From: Hyphomicrobiales bacterium
Lineage (GTDB): Bacteria > Pseudomonadota > Alphaproteobacteria > Rhizobiales > MH13
Assembly (NCBI GenBank): GCA_017642935.1
Contig: JAEPOK010000002.1
Span: forward strand, 1,384,199-1,448,198
Direction: 5' to 3'
DNA: 64,000 nucleotides
Shown: positions 40,970 to 51,300 of the stretch, piece by piece
Numbering within the stretch: the stretch's first letter is position 1
Layout: each line of letters opens with the position of its first letter
Notes under the pieces: generated by a model
The model's input: the letters and a program-made list of their open reading frames with translations, nothing else
The model's database searches: none
What the model was told of the DNA's origin: nothing
Position numbers and translations under genes: made by a program

Positions 40970-41947
40970 ATGGTGCGTCTTGCACTTGTCGGCCCTGGAC
41001 GATGGGGCCGCATTCTTGTGCAGTCTGTTCAGGGCCTTTCTGAAACAGTGACGTTCACCCACGCGGTCGCGCGGTCGCCTTCAAAGGTGGCTTCTTGGTG
41101 CGACGCGCAAGGCATCTCGCTTAACGATGATATGTCGACTGTATTGGCGGACCCTGACATTGATGGCATCGTTCTGGCCACGCCTCACTCCCAACACGCA
41201 GACCAGATCGTCCAAGTGGCAAAAGCGGGAAAGCACCTTTTCTGCGAAAAGCCCGTCGCGCTGACACGCGCTTGTGCAGAGGTGGCCCTGCTCGCGGTTA
41301 GGGAAGCCGACATCGTTTTCGCACCAGGCCACAATCGCCGCTTTCTGCCCGCCGTGCAGCAGATGAAAGCGGTAATCGAAGCCGGTCAACTGGGCAAAAT
41401 CCTCCATTTCGAAGGCAATATGAGCAGCCACGTCGGTTTCGGTGAAGTCTACACGTCCGATATGTGGCGCGTGGCGCCTGGCGAGAGCCCAGCAGGTGGA
41501 CTAGCTGCGGCGGGCATCCATGTGATCGACCTGATGATCCACTTGCTTGGACCGATCGTGTCGCTTATCGCGCAAAGCGACCGCTTGGTGCATGACATCG
41601 ATCATGACGATACAACAAGCATGTTGTTGCGTTTTCAAAACGGCGCCACTGGTTACGTTGCTACAATGACCGCGACCGCCTCGATCTTTCGTCTGCAGGT
41701 GTTTGGCGAAAATGGCTGGCTGGAATTGCGTGGCGATGACACGCTCACTTGGAAGCCCGTCGTGGGTGAGCCTGAAGTTCGGACCTTTCCAGAGGTGTCG
41801 ACTGAGAGGCTAGAACTTGAGGCGTTTGCGCGCGCCATAACCAACCGCTCGGTTTATCCAATCCCACTTGCAGATGTGCTCAACGGAATTTCAGTTTTTG
41901 AAGGCGTGTCAGCATCATTGAAAGACGCGCGCCGCATTCGTTTGTGA
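40970..41947 (+). CDS. Gfo/Idh/MocA-family NAD(P)-dependent oxidoreductase
   Basis: About 325 residues from ATG 40970, preceded by GGAGACAAGG; an upstream in-frame start at 40931 is less likely. The Rossmann part shows LALVGPGRWGRI, ATPHSQHADQIVQVAKAGKHLFCEKPVALT (the EKP motif) and GHNRRFLPA. The C-terminal part shows GLAAAGIHVIDLMIHLLG. It would oxidise or reduce a sugar-like or cyclic alcohol/imine. It ends the catabolic operon. Confidence 0.9.
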   Translation: MVRLALVGPGRWGRILVQSVQGLSETVTFTHAVARSPSKVASWCDAQGISLNDDMSTVLADPDIDGIVLATPHSQHADQIVQVAKAGKHLFCEKPVALTRACAEVALLAVREADIVFAPGHNRRFLPAVQQMKAVIEAGQLGKILHFEGNMSSHVGFGEVYTSDMWRVAPGESPAGGLAAAGIHVIDLMIHLLGPIVSLIAQSDRLVHDIDHDDTTSMLLRFQNGATGYVATMTATASIFRLQVFGENGWLELRGDDTLTWKPVVGEPEVRTFPEVSTERLELEAFARAITNRSVYPIPLADVLNGISVFEGVSASLKDARRIRL

Positions 41948-42344
41948 TCATTGATGCTCTCCGCGTCCCAGTGAACCGTCTCTGGACATGGTCTGTAGCA
42001 TTCCAAGTCGGTGCGATAGCGCGGCGCCTGGCGCTTGCAATCGCGTCTTTGCCCGTCAACGATCTTGCTCGTCAGGGTACGGCGCGCAGACACGCAATGG
42101 CGTACCAGAGATTCCCTTTTTCAGTGATCGGAAGAACCACCCTTCCAATAGCAGACGGATTCCATGGGACATGGGGAATCTCGTGCCTGCCTAAACGGCA
42201 TCTTTGGGCTTAGTGTCTTCTCGCATTAGTGCTCAAAATGAGCTCAACTCGGAGAACTGACGTGACCCAGATGGCGCAGTTAGCCCTTGAGTAGGCATCG
42301 CATAGCTTTCAGGAGAAGGCTGGTCTGGCTGGAGCCTCCACACA
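41948..42344. other. Gap after the catabolic operon
   Basis: I see no gene, RNA or clear terminator in this stretch of about 400 bases; it leads into an IS remnant. Confidence 0.4.
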
Positions 42345-42545
42345 ATGGCGGCGAGATCAGCTGGTACGACCGTTTCTAGGGCTGGCGGCTGCTAGCCCAG
42401 GAGGTTGTGCGGACAGATGGGATTGAAGTGCCGCTTCCATTTGTCGACGAGACCATTCGCTTCTCTGCGGTCGTTGAACAGTCCGACATTCAGCAACTCG
42501 TCCCGGAGCTGATTGTTGACGCTTTCTTTGTAGCCAATTTCCACT
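42345..42545 (-). pseudogene. C-terminal remnant of an IS3-family transposase
   Basis: One minus-strand frame reads GYKESVNNQLRDELLNVGLF, then REANGLVDKWKRHFNPICPH, NLLG, a stop, and QPPALETVVPADLAA. This is the end of an IS3-type OrfB integrase (NGYIESFNS.LRDELLN...YN..RPHSSLGY.PPAPE). The Tyr after LLG has become a stop, and the catalytic Asp and upstream part are absent. No terminal repeats were found. Confidence 0.8.
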
Positions 42546-42643
42546 ATGGGTGACTGCGTTCAAAGGAGCTGGGTCAATCATGGCCAACCCCCGGGAATCG
42601 AGTTCCGCTTTGGGGCGTAAAAGGCCTGCCAACGCCCTCGGCT

Positions 42644-42970
42644 TCAAGACCCGTCCATGTGTTCTGACGTGGCCGCAGCGTTTGTTTCGCCTTCACTGAC
42701 TTCGCGCTCGACAACGATGCGTGCCTTTGTCACCAAACCGGCGATGACGCCTAAGATCGCCAACCACGGCGCCGCAAGCACGACCACGCCGCCAACCACC
42801 AAACCAACGTTCAACGGGGTCTTCAGAAATACGTCGCCATCGTCGGCGATGATTTTCATTTGGCGGACACTGCCTTCCTGGGCCAGTTCCTTCACGCGCT
42901 CGACCAGCTTATCGCCCGCGACCTCTATCTCCTCAACAAAGGTTTTCTTCTTTTCGTTTGTGTCTTGCAT
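42644..42970 (-). CDS. DUF4342 protein with a hydrophobic segment
   Basis: A 108-residue protein from ATG 42970, with GGAGG eight bases upstream. The N-terminus is a charged helix (KTFVEEIEVAGDKLVERVKELAQEG), then VRQMKIIADDGDVFLKTPLN, then a hydrophobic hairpin-like stretch GLVVGGVVVLAAPWLAILGVIAGLV, and an acidic tail. This is the DUF4342 pattern. Role unknown; it may be a membrane-associated protein. It is a single gene divergent from the MFP gene. Confidence 0.8.
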   Translation of the reverse strand: MQDTNEKKKTFVEEIEVAGDKLVERVKELAQEGSVRQMKIIADDGDVFLKTPLNVGLVVGGVVVLAAPWLAILGVIAGLVTKARIVVEREVSEGETNAAATSEHMDGS

Positions 42971-43538
42971 ACCAAGGTCCTCCACGTCTCCACTCACCAG
43001 TAGGCGCGATACTTAGCGCATCCGATTGACATCAGATTGACGTCGATCAGCGCGAATCTCGGGAAAGCCAGTGGGGTGGAGTCATCTCATGGTGCCGTCG
43101 TCCATTACTATGATGGATCGACTTGGATGACTCAGTCTCGACCCATGCTGCATCTACAGGCAAGTGGGTAAATGGACGCCCGAGAACCGCGCCCGAGGCA
43201 ACCGACCCGGTAAACGCGAACTACCGCAGCTTGGCACGCCCGCTGACTGCACTTGTGCCCCGTGAACGCTGCCCCGCATGTGGCAGCGCCCAGCAACACA
43301 GAGTTCCTTCGAAGGCAGGTATCATCCCGGTTTTCGTCAGTACCCTACTACTGCAGGCGTCAATGCACTGTGGGCGCCTGCACTCTGACCAAGATCGCGA
43401 CGCTTTGTGCGGCCCTGCTATCCGCATTCGAGGCCGGGGCATTTAATCCAGTCGGAAACTGAGAAAAGTCAAGCGGGCGGCCGGGAGGTTCAGTAGGCAA
43501 CTATCAGGATCGCGATAGATCAAGGAGGTTCAAGCCCG
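42971..43538. other. Gap of about 570 bases before the efflux unit
   Basis: No credible gene. It must carry the promoters of DUF4342 (left) and of the membrane-fusion gene (right); the latter has AAGGAGG ten bases before its ATG. Confidence 0.4.
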
Positions 43539-44771
43539 ATGTCCGATAGGAGCATTGAGGAAACCCTGGGGCTCGGGCAACCAAAACTGGCGATCGCTAA
43601 ATGGGCGGGATATGCCGCTATTGCGTTCCTCGTCCTCGCTATTGGCTGGTATGCTCTTGTGCGCCCAAACGGCGGCAGCGCCATCCATTATGTCACCTCG
43701 CAGGCCTCCATCGCCAGCTTCGAGGTCATCGTCACAGCAACCGGCAGCATCGAACCGACCAACCTCGTTGAGATATCCTCGGAGCTGTCGGGCACGGTGA
43801 GCGAAGTCATGGTCGACTACAACGACGTAGTCGATGTGGGCACCGTGCTTGCCGAGCTTGATACGACAAAACTCGAAGCGCAGGTCGCGGTCCAACGCGC
43901 GTCTGTCCAGGCGGCGGAAGCGCGCATGGCGATGGCGCAAGCAGCACTCGACAACGCTCGTGAGAGATTTCAGAGAACCTTTGAACTGAATGCGCGCGGT
44001 TTTTCTTCTGCAGAAGAGCTGTCGACGCTGGAAACCGAGCTCATTCGCGCAGAGGCCGAACTCCAATACAGTGTCGCCGAACGGTCACTGGCTGAAGCCA
44101 ATCTGGCCTTGCATCAGGCCGAGCTTGATCAGGCTTGCATTTGTTCTCCCATCCGCGGCGTCGTGCTCGATCGCGATGTCGATGCTGGCCAGATCGTGGC
44201 GGCATCGCTCTCTGCGCCCATCCTCTTCACTGTGGCGGAGGACCTGACGCAAATGGAGCTTCGGGTCGATATCGACGAGGCCGATATCGGCTTTGTAACG
44301 GTTGGCAATTCTGCCACCTTCACGGTTGACGCCTATGACGACCGGACGTTTCCGGCCGAGATCGCCGACATCCGCTTCGCACCTGAAACCATCGACGGTG
44401 TCGTGACCTACAAAGCGATCCTCGCGATCGACAACACCGAGATGTTCCTGCGCCCAGGGATGACGGCGACCGCAGAGGTCGTTGTCGCCGAGGTCACCGA
44501 GGCGCTAAGCGTGCCCAACACAGCCCTGCGCTATGTACCTCCTGCGGCCCCCAATGACGCCGACGAGCGAAGTGGCCTTTTGGGCATGTTGATCCCCGAC
44601 AGCGGACCCGATGCTACCGTCGCAGACGCGCGTTCGGTTTGGGTGCTCCGAGAAGGGGAGGCCGTTGAAATTGCCGTCCAGACCGGCCTGAGCAACGGGG
44701 TTTTGACCGAGATCGTTGAGGGGGCGATCGAGGCGGGCGATATGGTCATCACGGATCGGACTGATGGCTAA
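43539..44771 (+). CDS. Membrane-fusion protein (MacA/HlyD type)
   Basis: A 410-residue periplasmic adaptor. One N-terminal membrane helix (YAAIAFLVLAIGWYALV, about 26-42) is followed by the lipoyl-like half (VTATGSIEPTNLVEISSELSG), a long coiled coil (about 105-195), the second lipoyl half (CICSPIRGVVLDRDVDAGQIV) and beta-barrel domains. It pairs with the following ATPase and FtsX permease as a MacAB-like tripartite exporter. No outer-membrane factor is encoded nearby, so it presumably uses a TolC encoded elsewhere. Its stop overlaps the ATPase start by eight bases. Confidence 0.92.
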   Translation: MSDRSIEETLGLGQPKLAIAKWAGYAAIAFLVLAIGWYALVRPNGGSAIHYVTSQASIASFEVIVTATGSIEPTNLVEISSELSGTVSEVMVDYNDVVDVGTVLAELDTTKLEAQVAVQRASVQAAEARMAMAQAALDNARERFQRTFELNARGFSSAEELSTLETELIRAEAELQYSVAERSLAEANLALHQAELDQACICSPIRGVVLDRDVDAGQIVAASLSAPILFTVAEDLTQMELRVDIDEADIGFVTVGNSATFTVDAYDDRTFPAEIADIRFAPETIDGVVTYKAILAIDNTEMFLRPGMTATAEVVVAEVTEALSVPNTALRYVPPAAPNDADERSGLLGMLIPDSGPDATVADARSVWVLREGEAVEIAVQTGLSNGVLTEIVEGAIEAGDMVITDRTDG

Positions 44772-45483
44772 AGGCGCACCGGAGGCCACCCCCCTCATCG
44801 ATCTCAGGCGAATTAGCCGGGTTTACGGTGAAGGTGAGGCTGAAGTCCGCGCGCTTGACGCCATCGACCTGACCATAGCCCTTGGCGAGTTTGTCGCCAT
44901 CATGGGGCCAAGCGGGTCCGGAAAATCGACGGCGATGAATGTGATTGGGTGCCTCGATGCGCCGACCGATGGCGCCTATTTCTTCGACGGCGTCGACGTG
45001 GCCGGGCTTAGCCGGGACCAACGCGCGCTGCTGAGACGCCACTATCTCGGATTTATCTTTCAGGGCTACAACCTCCTGCCCCGCGTCTCCGCGCTTCATA
45101 ATGTTGAGTTGCCGCTGATTTACCGAGGCATGAAGCGTGCAGACCGTCGTAAGGTGGCCATGGCTGCCTTGGAGAAGGTCGGTCTGGAGCATCGGCATCA
45201 TCACGACCCCTCTGCGCTTTCAGGCGGACAGCAGCAAAGGGTGGCCATTGCCCGGGCCCTTGCTGGAAACCCAAAAGTCGTTTTGGCGGACGAACCGACG
45301 GGCAACCTCGACTCCAAGATGTCGGCTGAGATCATGGAGGTCATGCGCGGTCTCAATCACTACGATGGGCTGACCATTGTGATGGTCACCCACGACAGAG
45401 AGATGGCAGAGTATGCTGACCGTCTGATCTGGATGGTGGACGGACGCATCGAGAGCGACACACCCACAGCGCAGGCAGCCTGA
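44764..45483 (+). CDS. ABC transporter ATP-binding protein (MacB/LolD type)
   Basis: A 239-residue ATPase with Walker [11 protein letters not shown]-loop [10 protein letters not shown], signature LSGGQQQR, Walker [14 protein letters not shown] and [10 protein letters not shown]. The [11 protein letters not shown] form and YRG insertion are typical of the MacB/LolD/FtsE group. The start at 44764 overlaps the previous gene by eight bases. It lacks the fused permease of E. coli MacB; the permease is a separate chain encoded next. Confidence 0.95.
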   Translation: MAKGAPEATPLIDLRRISRVYGEGEAEVRALDAIDLTIALGEFVAIMGPSGSGKSTAMNVIGCLDAPTDGAYFFDGVDVAGLSRDQRALLRRHYLGFIFQGYNLLPRVSALHNVELPLIYRGMKRADRRKVAMAALEKVGLEHRHHHDPSALSGGQQQRVAIARALAGNPKVVLADEPTGNLDSKMSAEIMEVMRGLNHYDGLTIVMVTHDREMAEYADRLIWMVDGRIESDTPTAQAA

Positions 45484-45484
45484 C

Positions 45485-46693
45485 ATGCTTTGGGAGACGA
45501 TCATCCTTGCTGTGCAGGCGATCTTCCGAAACGCACTCAGATCGTTTCTGACGGTTCTGGGTGTGGTCATTGGCGTGGCCGCCGTCATCGCGATGGTCAT
45601 CATCGGACAGGGCTCGGCGGAGCAAGTGACAACAGATGTCGAGAAGCTTGGCAGCAATGTTTTGTTGATCATGCCTGGGCAGGATGCGTTCGAACGCGGG
45701 GCCCGCAGCGTCGATCCGATGTTCACGCTCGACGATAACAACAAAGTAGAAACCCAACTTGGCATCGTAGAATTGTCGGCGCCGATTGCAGCAAACCGGG
45801 CGAGGGCCGTTTTTGGCAACGAAAGCCGGCGCACCGATATCATCGGAACCGACAATCGCTATTTCGATGCCGCCGAATGGGAGATCGAACGCGGGCGCAC
45901 GTTCGATCCTTCGGAAATTCAATCCGGGCGATCCGTGTGCATATTGGGTGAGACGGTGCGCGAGGCCCTGTTTGGACAGTCCGATCCGATAGGCGAGGCG
46001 ATCCGGGTCGCGTCGCTATCCTGCGAGGTCATTGGTCATGTGCGATCGAAAGGCGCCTCGACGTTCGGGAGCGATCAGGATGATTTCATCCTTATGCCGC
46101 TAAGGGCATACCAGCGCAGGATCGCAGGAAGCTCAGATGTAACAATGATGTTTGTTTCCGTGCGCGACGGTGTCTCGATGGAGCGTGCCACGCAAGAGCT
46201 TGAGTTGTTGATGCGCGAAATCCGTCGGATCGGACCACGCGAGGAAGACGATTTTTCCGTGATGGACATGGAACAAATCGCCACCATGCTGACCGGCATC
46301 ACCGCTGTGCTGACCGGGCTCTTGTCCGCAGTCGCTGCTGTCAGCCTCCTGGTAGGGGGCATAGGGATCATGAACATCATGCTTGTGTCAGTCACCGAGA
46401 GAACACGCGAGATTGGCATCCGACTAGCCATCGGCGCACAGGCCCGCCAGGTTCTGACCCAGTTCCTGATCGAGGCGATTGTCCTGTCGCTGATCGGTGG
46501 ATTCATCGGTGTAGTCCTCGGCCTTACTCTGGCATTTGTAGGGTCAAACTTGCTGAACGTCCCCTTCACGCCGGATATCGGAATCGTGGTGATGGCGTTC
46601 ACTTTTTCCGCTGTTGTTGGGGTCGTATTTGGCTACTTTCCGGCCCGCCGTGCAGCACGAATGGACCCGATCGAGGCGCTGCGCCGAGAGTGA
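45485..46693 (+). CDS. FtsX/MacB-type ABC transporter permease
   Basis: A 402-residue permease with one N-terminal membrane helix (SFLTVLGVVIGVAAVIAMVII), a large periplasmic MacB core domain (about 50-270) and three C-terminal helices with GGIGIMNIMLVSVTERTREIGIRLAIGA, the FtsX signature. It ends RRAARMDPIEALRRE, a typical MacB C-terminus. Starts one base after the ATPase stop. The three-gene set probably exports a peptide, antibiotic or lipoprotein. Confidence 0.93.
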   Translation: MLWETIILAVQAIFRNALRSFLTVLGVVIGVAAVIAMVIIGQGSAEQVTTDVEKLGSNVLLIMPGQDAFERGARSVDPMFTLDDNNKVETQLGIVELSAPIAANRARAVFGNESRRTDIIGTDNRYFDAAEWEIERGRTFDPSEIQSGRSVCILGETVREALFGQSDPIGEAIRVASLSCEVIGHVRSKGASTFGSDQDDFILMPLRAYQRRIAGSSDVTMMFVSVRDGVSMERATQELELLMREIRRIGPREEDDFSVMDMEQIATMLTGITAVLTGLLSAVAAVSLLVGGIGIMNIMLVSVTERTREIGIRLAIGAQARQVLTQFLIEAIVLSLIGGFIGVVLGLTLAFVGSNLLNVPFTPDIGIVVMAFTFSAVVGVVFGYFPARRAARMDPIEALRRE

Positions 46694-47184
46694 TCCAACT
46701 GCTACGAGAAGCTAAGAAAAAACTGACCTAAGTCCAAGCGTTCTCGATGCCTCGCGCTCTGTTTCTTTTGGTTGGTCCGTGAGAATGGTGTTGAGCTGCA
46801 GATTGCCAGAACCGTTGTCGAAAGCCACAGCAGTATCATCGTGGCCTAAACTGGTGTTTTGGAAAGCGATGAGTTCGGGTCTCCAGAACAGCCAGGGGAA
46901 CTGGCAGAGACGCTGTTGGACTTGATCAAAGGCAAGGGGAGCCGGGTCGCACTGCCAGAAGGGCAATTCAAAGACCCGGCCCTTGTTGATCTTCGGGCGC
47001 TGGTGAAGCGCACTTCTATGCGTCCACCGGTGAGACAGATCATCCTGGCGCGCCCACACGTCAACCGTCCAGCCGAACCAGATTCACCTCCCTGGGCACG
47101 CAGTGATCTTGGATTGCCTGATCACGCTCGCGAGCTTTCCTGTCATCGTTTGACGACCTGCCTCCTCCCCAGCGGCACCTGACC
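46694..47184. other. Gap after the exporter unit
   Basis: Two overlapping open frames near 46712-47059 and 46859-47182 look like shadows of an old coding region but I cannot assign a family. No terminator is obvious after 46693. Confidence 0.35.
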
Positions 47185-47198
47185 TTGATCTTCATCAA
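47185..47198 (+). promoter_or_regulatory. FNR/FixK-type binding site
   Basis: The sequence TTGATCTTCATCAA is a perfect match to the FNR/FixK/FnrL consensus TTGAT-N4-ATCAA. It lies about 150 bases before the universal stress protein gene. A class II position (-41.5) would put the start near 47233 and a -10 near TAGGCT (47220-47225), which is a weak match. Oxygen-controlled expression of the stress protein, and possibly of ndvB behind it, is the inference. Confidence 0.75.
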
Positions 47199-47346
47199 CC
47201 GAGTTGATGTGCGCCGGACTAGGCTTAGCGAGTTGGGCACAGTTCCATCAGCCGGCCGGCGTTCTCACCTGCCTTTAGGTCTACCGGCAGGCTCTTTTTG
47301 CGCTCTGATTGACGCCAAGCACACCGGAAAAAGGGAGCCATAATGG

Positions 47347-48339
47347 ATGGCCGATTACCCCGTCGCCGATAGGCCAGCTCATGCATCGGATGTGATTGTG
47401 TTTGCCGAAGAAACGCTTGGCAAGACGGATGCGATCAAGCACGCCCAGAGGATTTCGAACGCTCTTGGCGGTCAGCTCATCGTTGCGCACGTCATGGTTC
47501 CGCCCCAACGCGCCGCGAGCCCTATTGATCCGGTTGATTGGGACATCAGCAAGCAGGAGACCTACGCCTGGTTGGCGAGCCTTTCACGCTCGCTTGACCC
47601 TGCCAACGGCGACGCCAAAGTGCAGCTTCTTGAGGGGAGCTGCATCGACCAAATCGCTGCCCATATGGCCGATCGGCAAAGCCATATTGCGGCTGCCGTC
47701 CGATCACGCGGTGCTGGGCGTTGGCGATTGAGCGATACGGTCGTCGGTGTTCTGGAATCACGGAGCGCCGCGATTCTCGTTATCCCTGAAGACGCCCCTC
47801 CACCTGAACCCAATGGCTACAAGACAATCCTCGTTCCGCTGGATGGTTCGGCGCGGGCGGAGAGCGCGCTGCCAACCGCCGTTGCGTTGGCCAAGGCGGA
47901 GGCCGCTGAGCTTCTCCTCTACTATGTAGCGCCTCCGCCTGGACTAACCGAGTTTGGCATGCTCGATCGCGATGCAGCCAAGCTCAGTTCCGAGGTTCAA
48001 AAAAGAAACACACTGGCCGGACAGACTCATCTCACCAAGGTGAAGAACAGCTTGGCGCCTTATGGGCTGAACATATCGACGCACATCATCACCGACGGTG
48101 ATGCCCGCCGGGCGCTGATGACCGCAGTGGATCGCGAAGCCGTCGACCTCCTAGTCATGGCCACACACGGACAGAGTGGGCACAGCGATGTTCCCGCCGG
48201 CGATGTGGCCGGTTTCATTCTTGGTCGCGCCGACGTTCCGGTCTTGTTGGTGCGCAATGATGGCAGCCGGTCTGATGCCCGTGCCTTTTTGGGCATGACC
48301 TCTGAGGGCGTTAGGCAACCAAGCGGCACCGACGGATGA
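47347..48339 (+). CDS. Tandem universal stress protein (two UspA domains)
   Basis: A 330-residue protein with two Usp domains. The first (about 10-150) is degenerate; the second (about 155-305) begins YKTILVPLDGSARAESAL and keeps the ATP-loop region LLVMATHGQSGHSDVPAGDVAGFILG with VPVLLVR. GGGAG is nine bases before ATG. The gene follows a perfect FNR box and overlaps ndvB by four bases (ATGA), so the two are translationally coupled. Usp proteins in this setting respond to oxygen limitation or stationary phase. Confidence 0.9.
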   Translation: MADYPVADRPAHASDVIVFAEETLGKTDAIKHAQRISNALGGQLIVAHVMVPPQRAASPIDPVDWDISKQETYAWLASLSRSLDPANGDAKVQLLEGSCIDQIAAHMADRQSHIAAAVRSRGAGRWRLSDTVVGVLESRSAAILVIPEDAPPPEPNGYKTILVPLDGSARAESALPTAVALAKAEAAELLLYYVAPPPGLTEFGMLDRDAAKLSSEVQKRNTLAGQTHLTKVKNSLAPYGLNISTHIITDGDARRALMTAVDREAVDLLVMATHGQSGHSDVPAGDVAGFILGRADVPVLLVRNDGSRSDARAFLGMTSEGVRQPSGTDG

Positions 48340-51300
48340 CCAGCGAGGAAGCATCGCGCGTAGGCGCGCCGGACGAACTGCGTGAGCTGGCTATGCGCCA
48401 CAAGGACGTCATTGATCAACCGACCGTCGTTGCCAGCTACCGTGCCTTGCCGGGGCTCGACGGATGGCTGGCGAAAGTGCGCCACTATTGTGGCGATCCA
48501 GTGCAGGAGCATGCCCGTGCTGCGGATTGGCTGCTGGACAACGACTATCACGTCGCCCGTGCCCTGCGCCGCGTACAAGAGGACCTGCCGCTCAACTTCT
48601 ATCGCCAGCTCCCAGCGTTGGAGAGCACGCAAGAGGCTAAGGTTCCGCGCGCCTATGCCTTGTCAGAAGTAGTATTTGACAGCCTTCACCCACAGCTGAC
48701 GTTGGACCTCCTGACGGCATGCATTCGCGCCTATCAACAAAGAGTGCACCTCACGAATGCTGAGCTTTGGGCCCTGCCTTCGCTGCTCAGACTGGTCTGT
48801 CTTGAGCGTTTGATCAGCGCCTTTGTCTCGCTCGATGGCAGTCTTGCACCGCAGGGACGCCTAGGCACTGACGGCCAGGATCTAAGCGCCGAAGACGCGA
48901 CCGATCAGATCGCGCGGGCCATAACCAACCTCATCGCAATCCATGGGATCGAATGGAAAGACTTCGTCGATCAGGTCAGCCCGATTGAAGCTGCGCTGAG
49001 CGATGATCCAGCTGGCATCTATGCCAGCATGACCTTTGAGACCCGCAACCGCTATCGCCAGGCCGTCGAAAGGTTGGCACGGCGGAGCGAGCATAGCGAA
49101 GTCGATGTAGCCCAATTGGTTTTGAGCACTTGCCGGAGGGCAGGGGGCGAACCGGTCAATTCACATGTCGGGTATTGGTTGATCGGTGATGGGCTCAGCA
49201 CGTTTGAATCCGAATTGGGATATCGACCAACTCTGGCACTTGGTCTACGCCGCCGGCTCGCCCGCCACCGTGGCAAACTCTATGCCGCCGGACTGATTAC
49301 TGGCGTGTTGGCCGCATTGGCGCTGCCATCTGCTTATCTGTGGGCGCAGAATGCGAGCCTAGTTCAATGGGTGATCGGCATAGCGATCTCTCTTCTCCCC
49401 GCCACCATCCTGAGCGTCTGGGCGGCCCATTGGGTGATCACAAAGGTGACTCGCCCTTTGACGCTGCCTGAGATGGATTTCTCGGAGGGCATTCCGGAGC
49501 AGCACGCAACCGCCATCGTGCTGCCGGTAATCCTTAACTCGCCCGCCGAGGTGGACAAGATTGCCGAGAAGCTGGAGATCTTGCATCTGGCCAACCCCGA
49601 TCCTGCGCTTTGCTTTGTGGTTCTGTCCGATCCGGTGGATGCGACAACGCAGACGCTGCCGGAGGATGTTGAGATCGAACGCGCCCTTACCGCGAAGATC
49701 GCCCGACTCAATCAGCTCAATGGCAAAGGCGAACGCTCCCCCTTTCTCTTGCTGCACCGCGGCCGAACCTACAACGCCTCTGAAGGCTGCTGGATGGCGT
49801 GGGAGCGAAAGCGCGGAAAGCTGGAACAGTTCAACCAACTGATTCTCGGCGAAGATACCGACGCATTTGTTTTGGCGGAGGGCGACACGGCGAGCCTGTC
49901 GGGCGTGCGATACGCAATAACGCTGGATGCCGACACTCAATTGCCGCCGAAGTCGGCTGCGCGTTTGATTGGGATGATGGCCCATCCGCTGAACCAAGCC
50001 GTCACAGACCCGGAAACCGGCCGGGTGATCTCCGGCTACGCCATATTGCAGCCGCGCATTGAGATCCTGCCCAAGCTCGGCAAGGACACGCATTTCGCGC
50101 ACCTTTATGGCGGCGATACCGCAGTGGACATTTACAGCCGAGCCGTCTCGGATGTGTACCAGGACCTGTTTGGCACCGGCATTTTTGTCGGCAAGGGTCT
50201 CTACGATATCGCAGCCTTGCATGGCAGCTTGGCTGGCCGCGTACCTGAAAATCGGATCCTCAGCCACGATCTGTTTGAAGGATTGCACGGGCGCGCAGCG
50301 CTCGCCAGCAACCTTGTCTTGTATGAAGACCTGCCGGCGACCTATCCGGAATATGCCGCGCGTCAGCATCGTTGGATACGCGGCGACTGGCAGCTGATAC
50401 CGTGGCTCTGGCGCAAGGTGCCTTCAGCCGACGGTGGAAAGACAGCCACAACACTCTCGGCGCTTGATCGCTGGAAAATTCTGGACAATCTGCGCCGCAG
50501 CCTGATGTCGCCCGCGCTGTTGATGTTTTTTCTAGCCGCTTGGATTGCGTTGCCGGGCAGCGCGCTGGTGTGGACTTTGCTGGCCGTTGCCGCGCCGGGA
50601 AGCTACTTGATCGGCGAACTGTTCGCCATCGCAACCACCGGTGTTCGTCGCGGCGCTCTGGGCAATGCCGTCCATCAGATCAGGGCCAAGAGCGGGCGCT
50701 GGTTCTTTTCGGTCGTTTTTCTTGTCAGCGATACACTGATCGCCCTCGATGCCATCCTCACCACGCTGTGGCGCACGCAGGTGAGCCGCAAAAACTTGCT
50801 GCAATGGACGTCGGCGGCAACGGCATCGGCAAGGTTTGCTCGCCTTGGTACCCGCGCGGCCTGCTGGCGCATGATGTGGCCATCGTCGGTGCTGGCGCTG
50901 ATCCAGGGCGCACAGATCATACTCTTCGATCCACAGGATTTCCTGCCCGCTGCGCCGGTCTTGCTTCTCTGGTTTCTAGCACCAGAGATTGCGGTCTGGA
51001 GTGCGCGGCCCAGGCGCTTCCGCAATGAGACACTCAACGATAAACAGCGCCGGTTTCTCACGCAAGTCGCTCGACGCACTTGGCATTTTTTCGAGACCTT
51101 CGTTGGACCCGATGACCATTGGCTGCCGCCGGACAATTATCAGCATGGCCACAAGGAAGAGATCGCTCATCGCACATCACCGACCAATATCGGGATGTTC
51201 TTGGTCTCAGCGCTTGCTGCTCGCGATTTGGGCTTCATCACCACAAGCGATTTTCTGGCGCGCTGCCGCAACACCATCGAAACGCTTGGCAGGGTAGAAA

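Noticed and set aside
43123..43446. A 107-residue ORF with a CPAC motif
   Set aside because: No start signal and no domain beyond one short Cys pair; overlapping frames are equally open.
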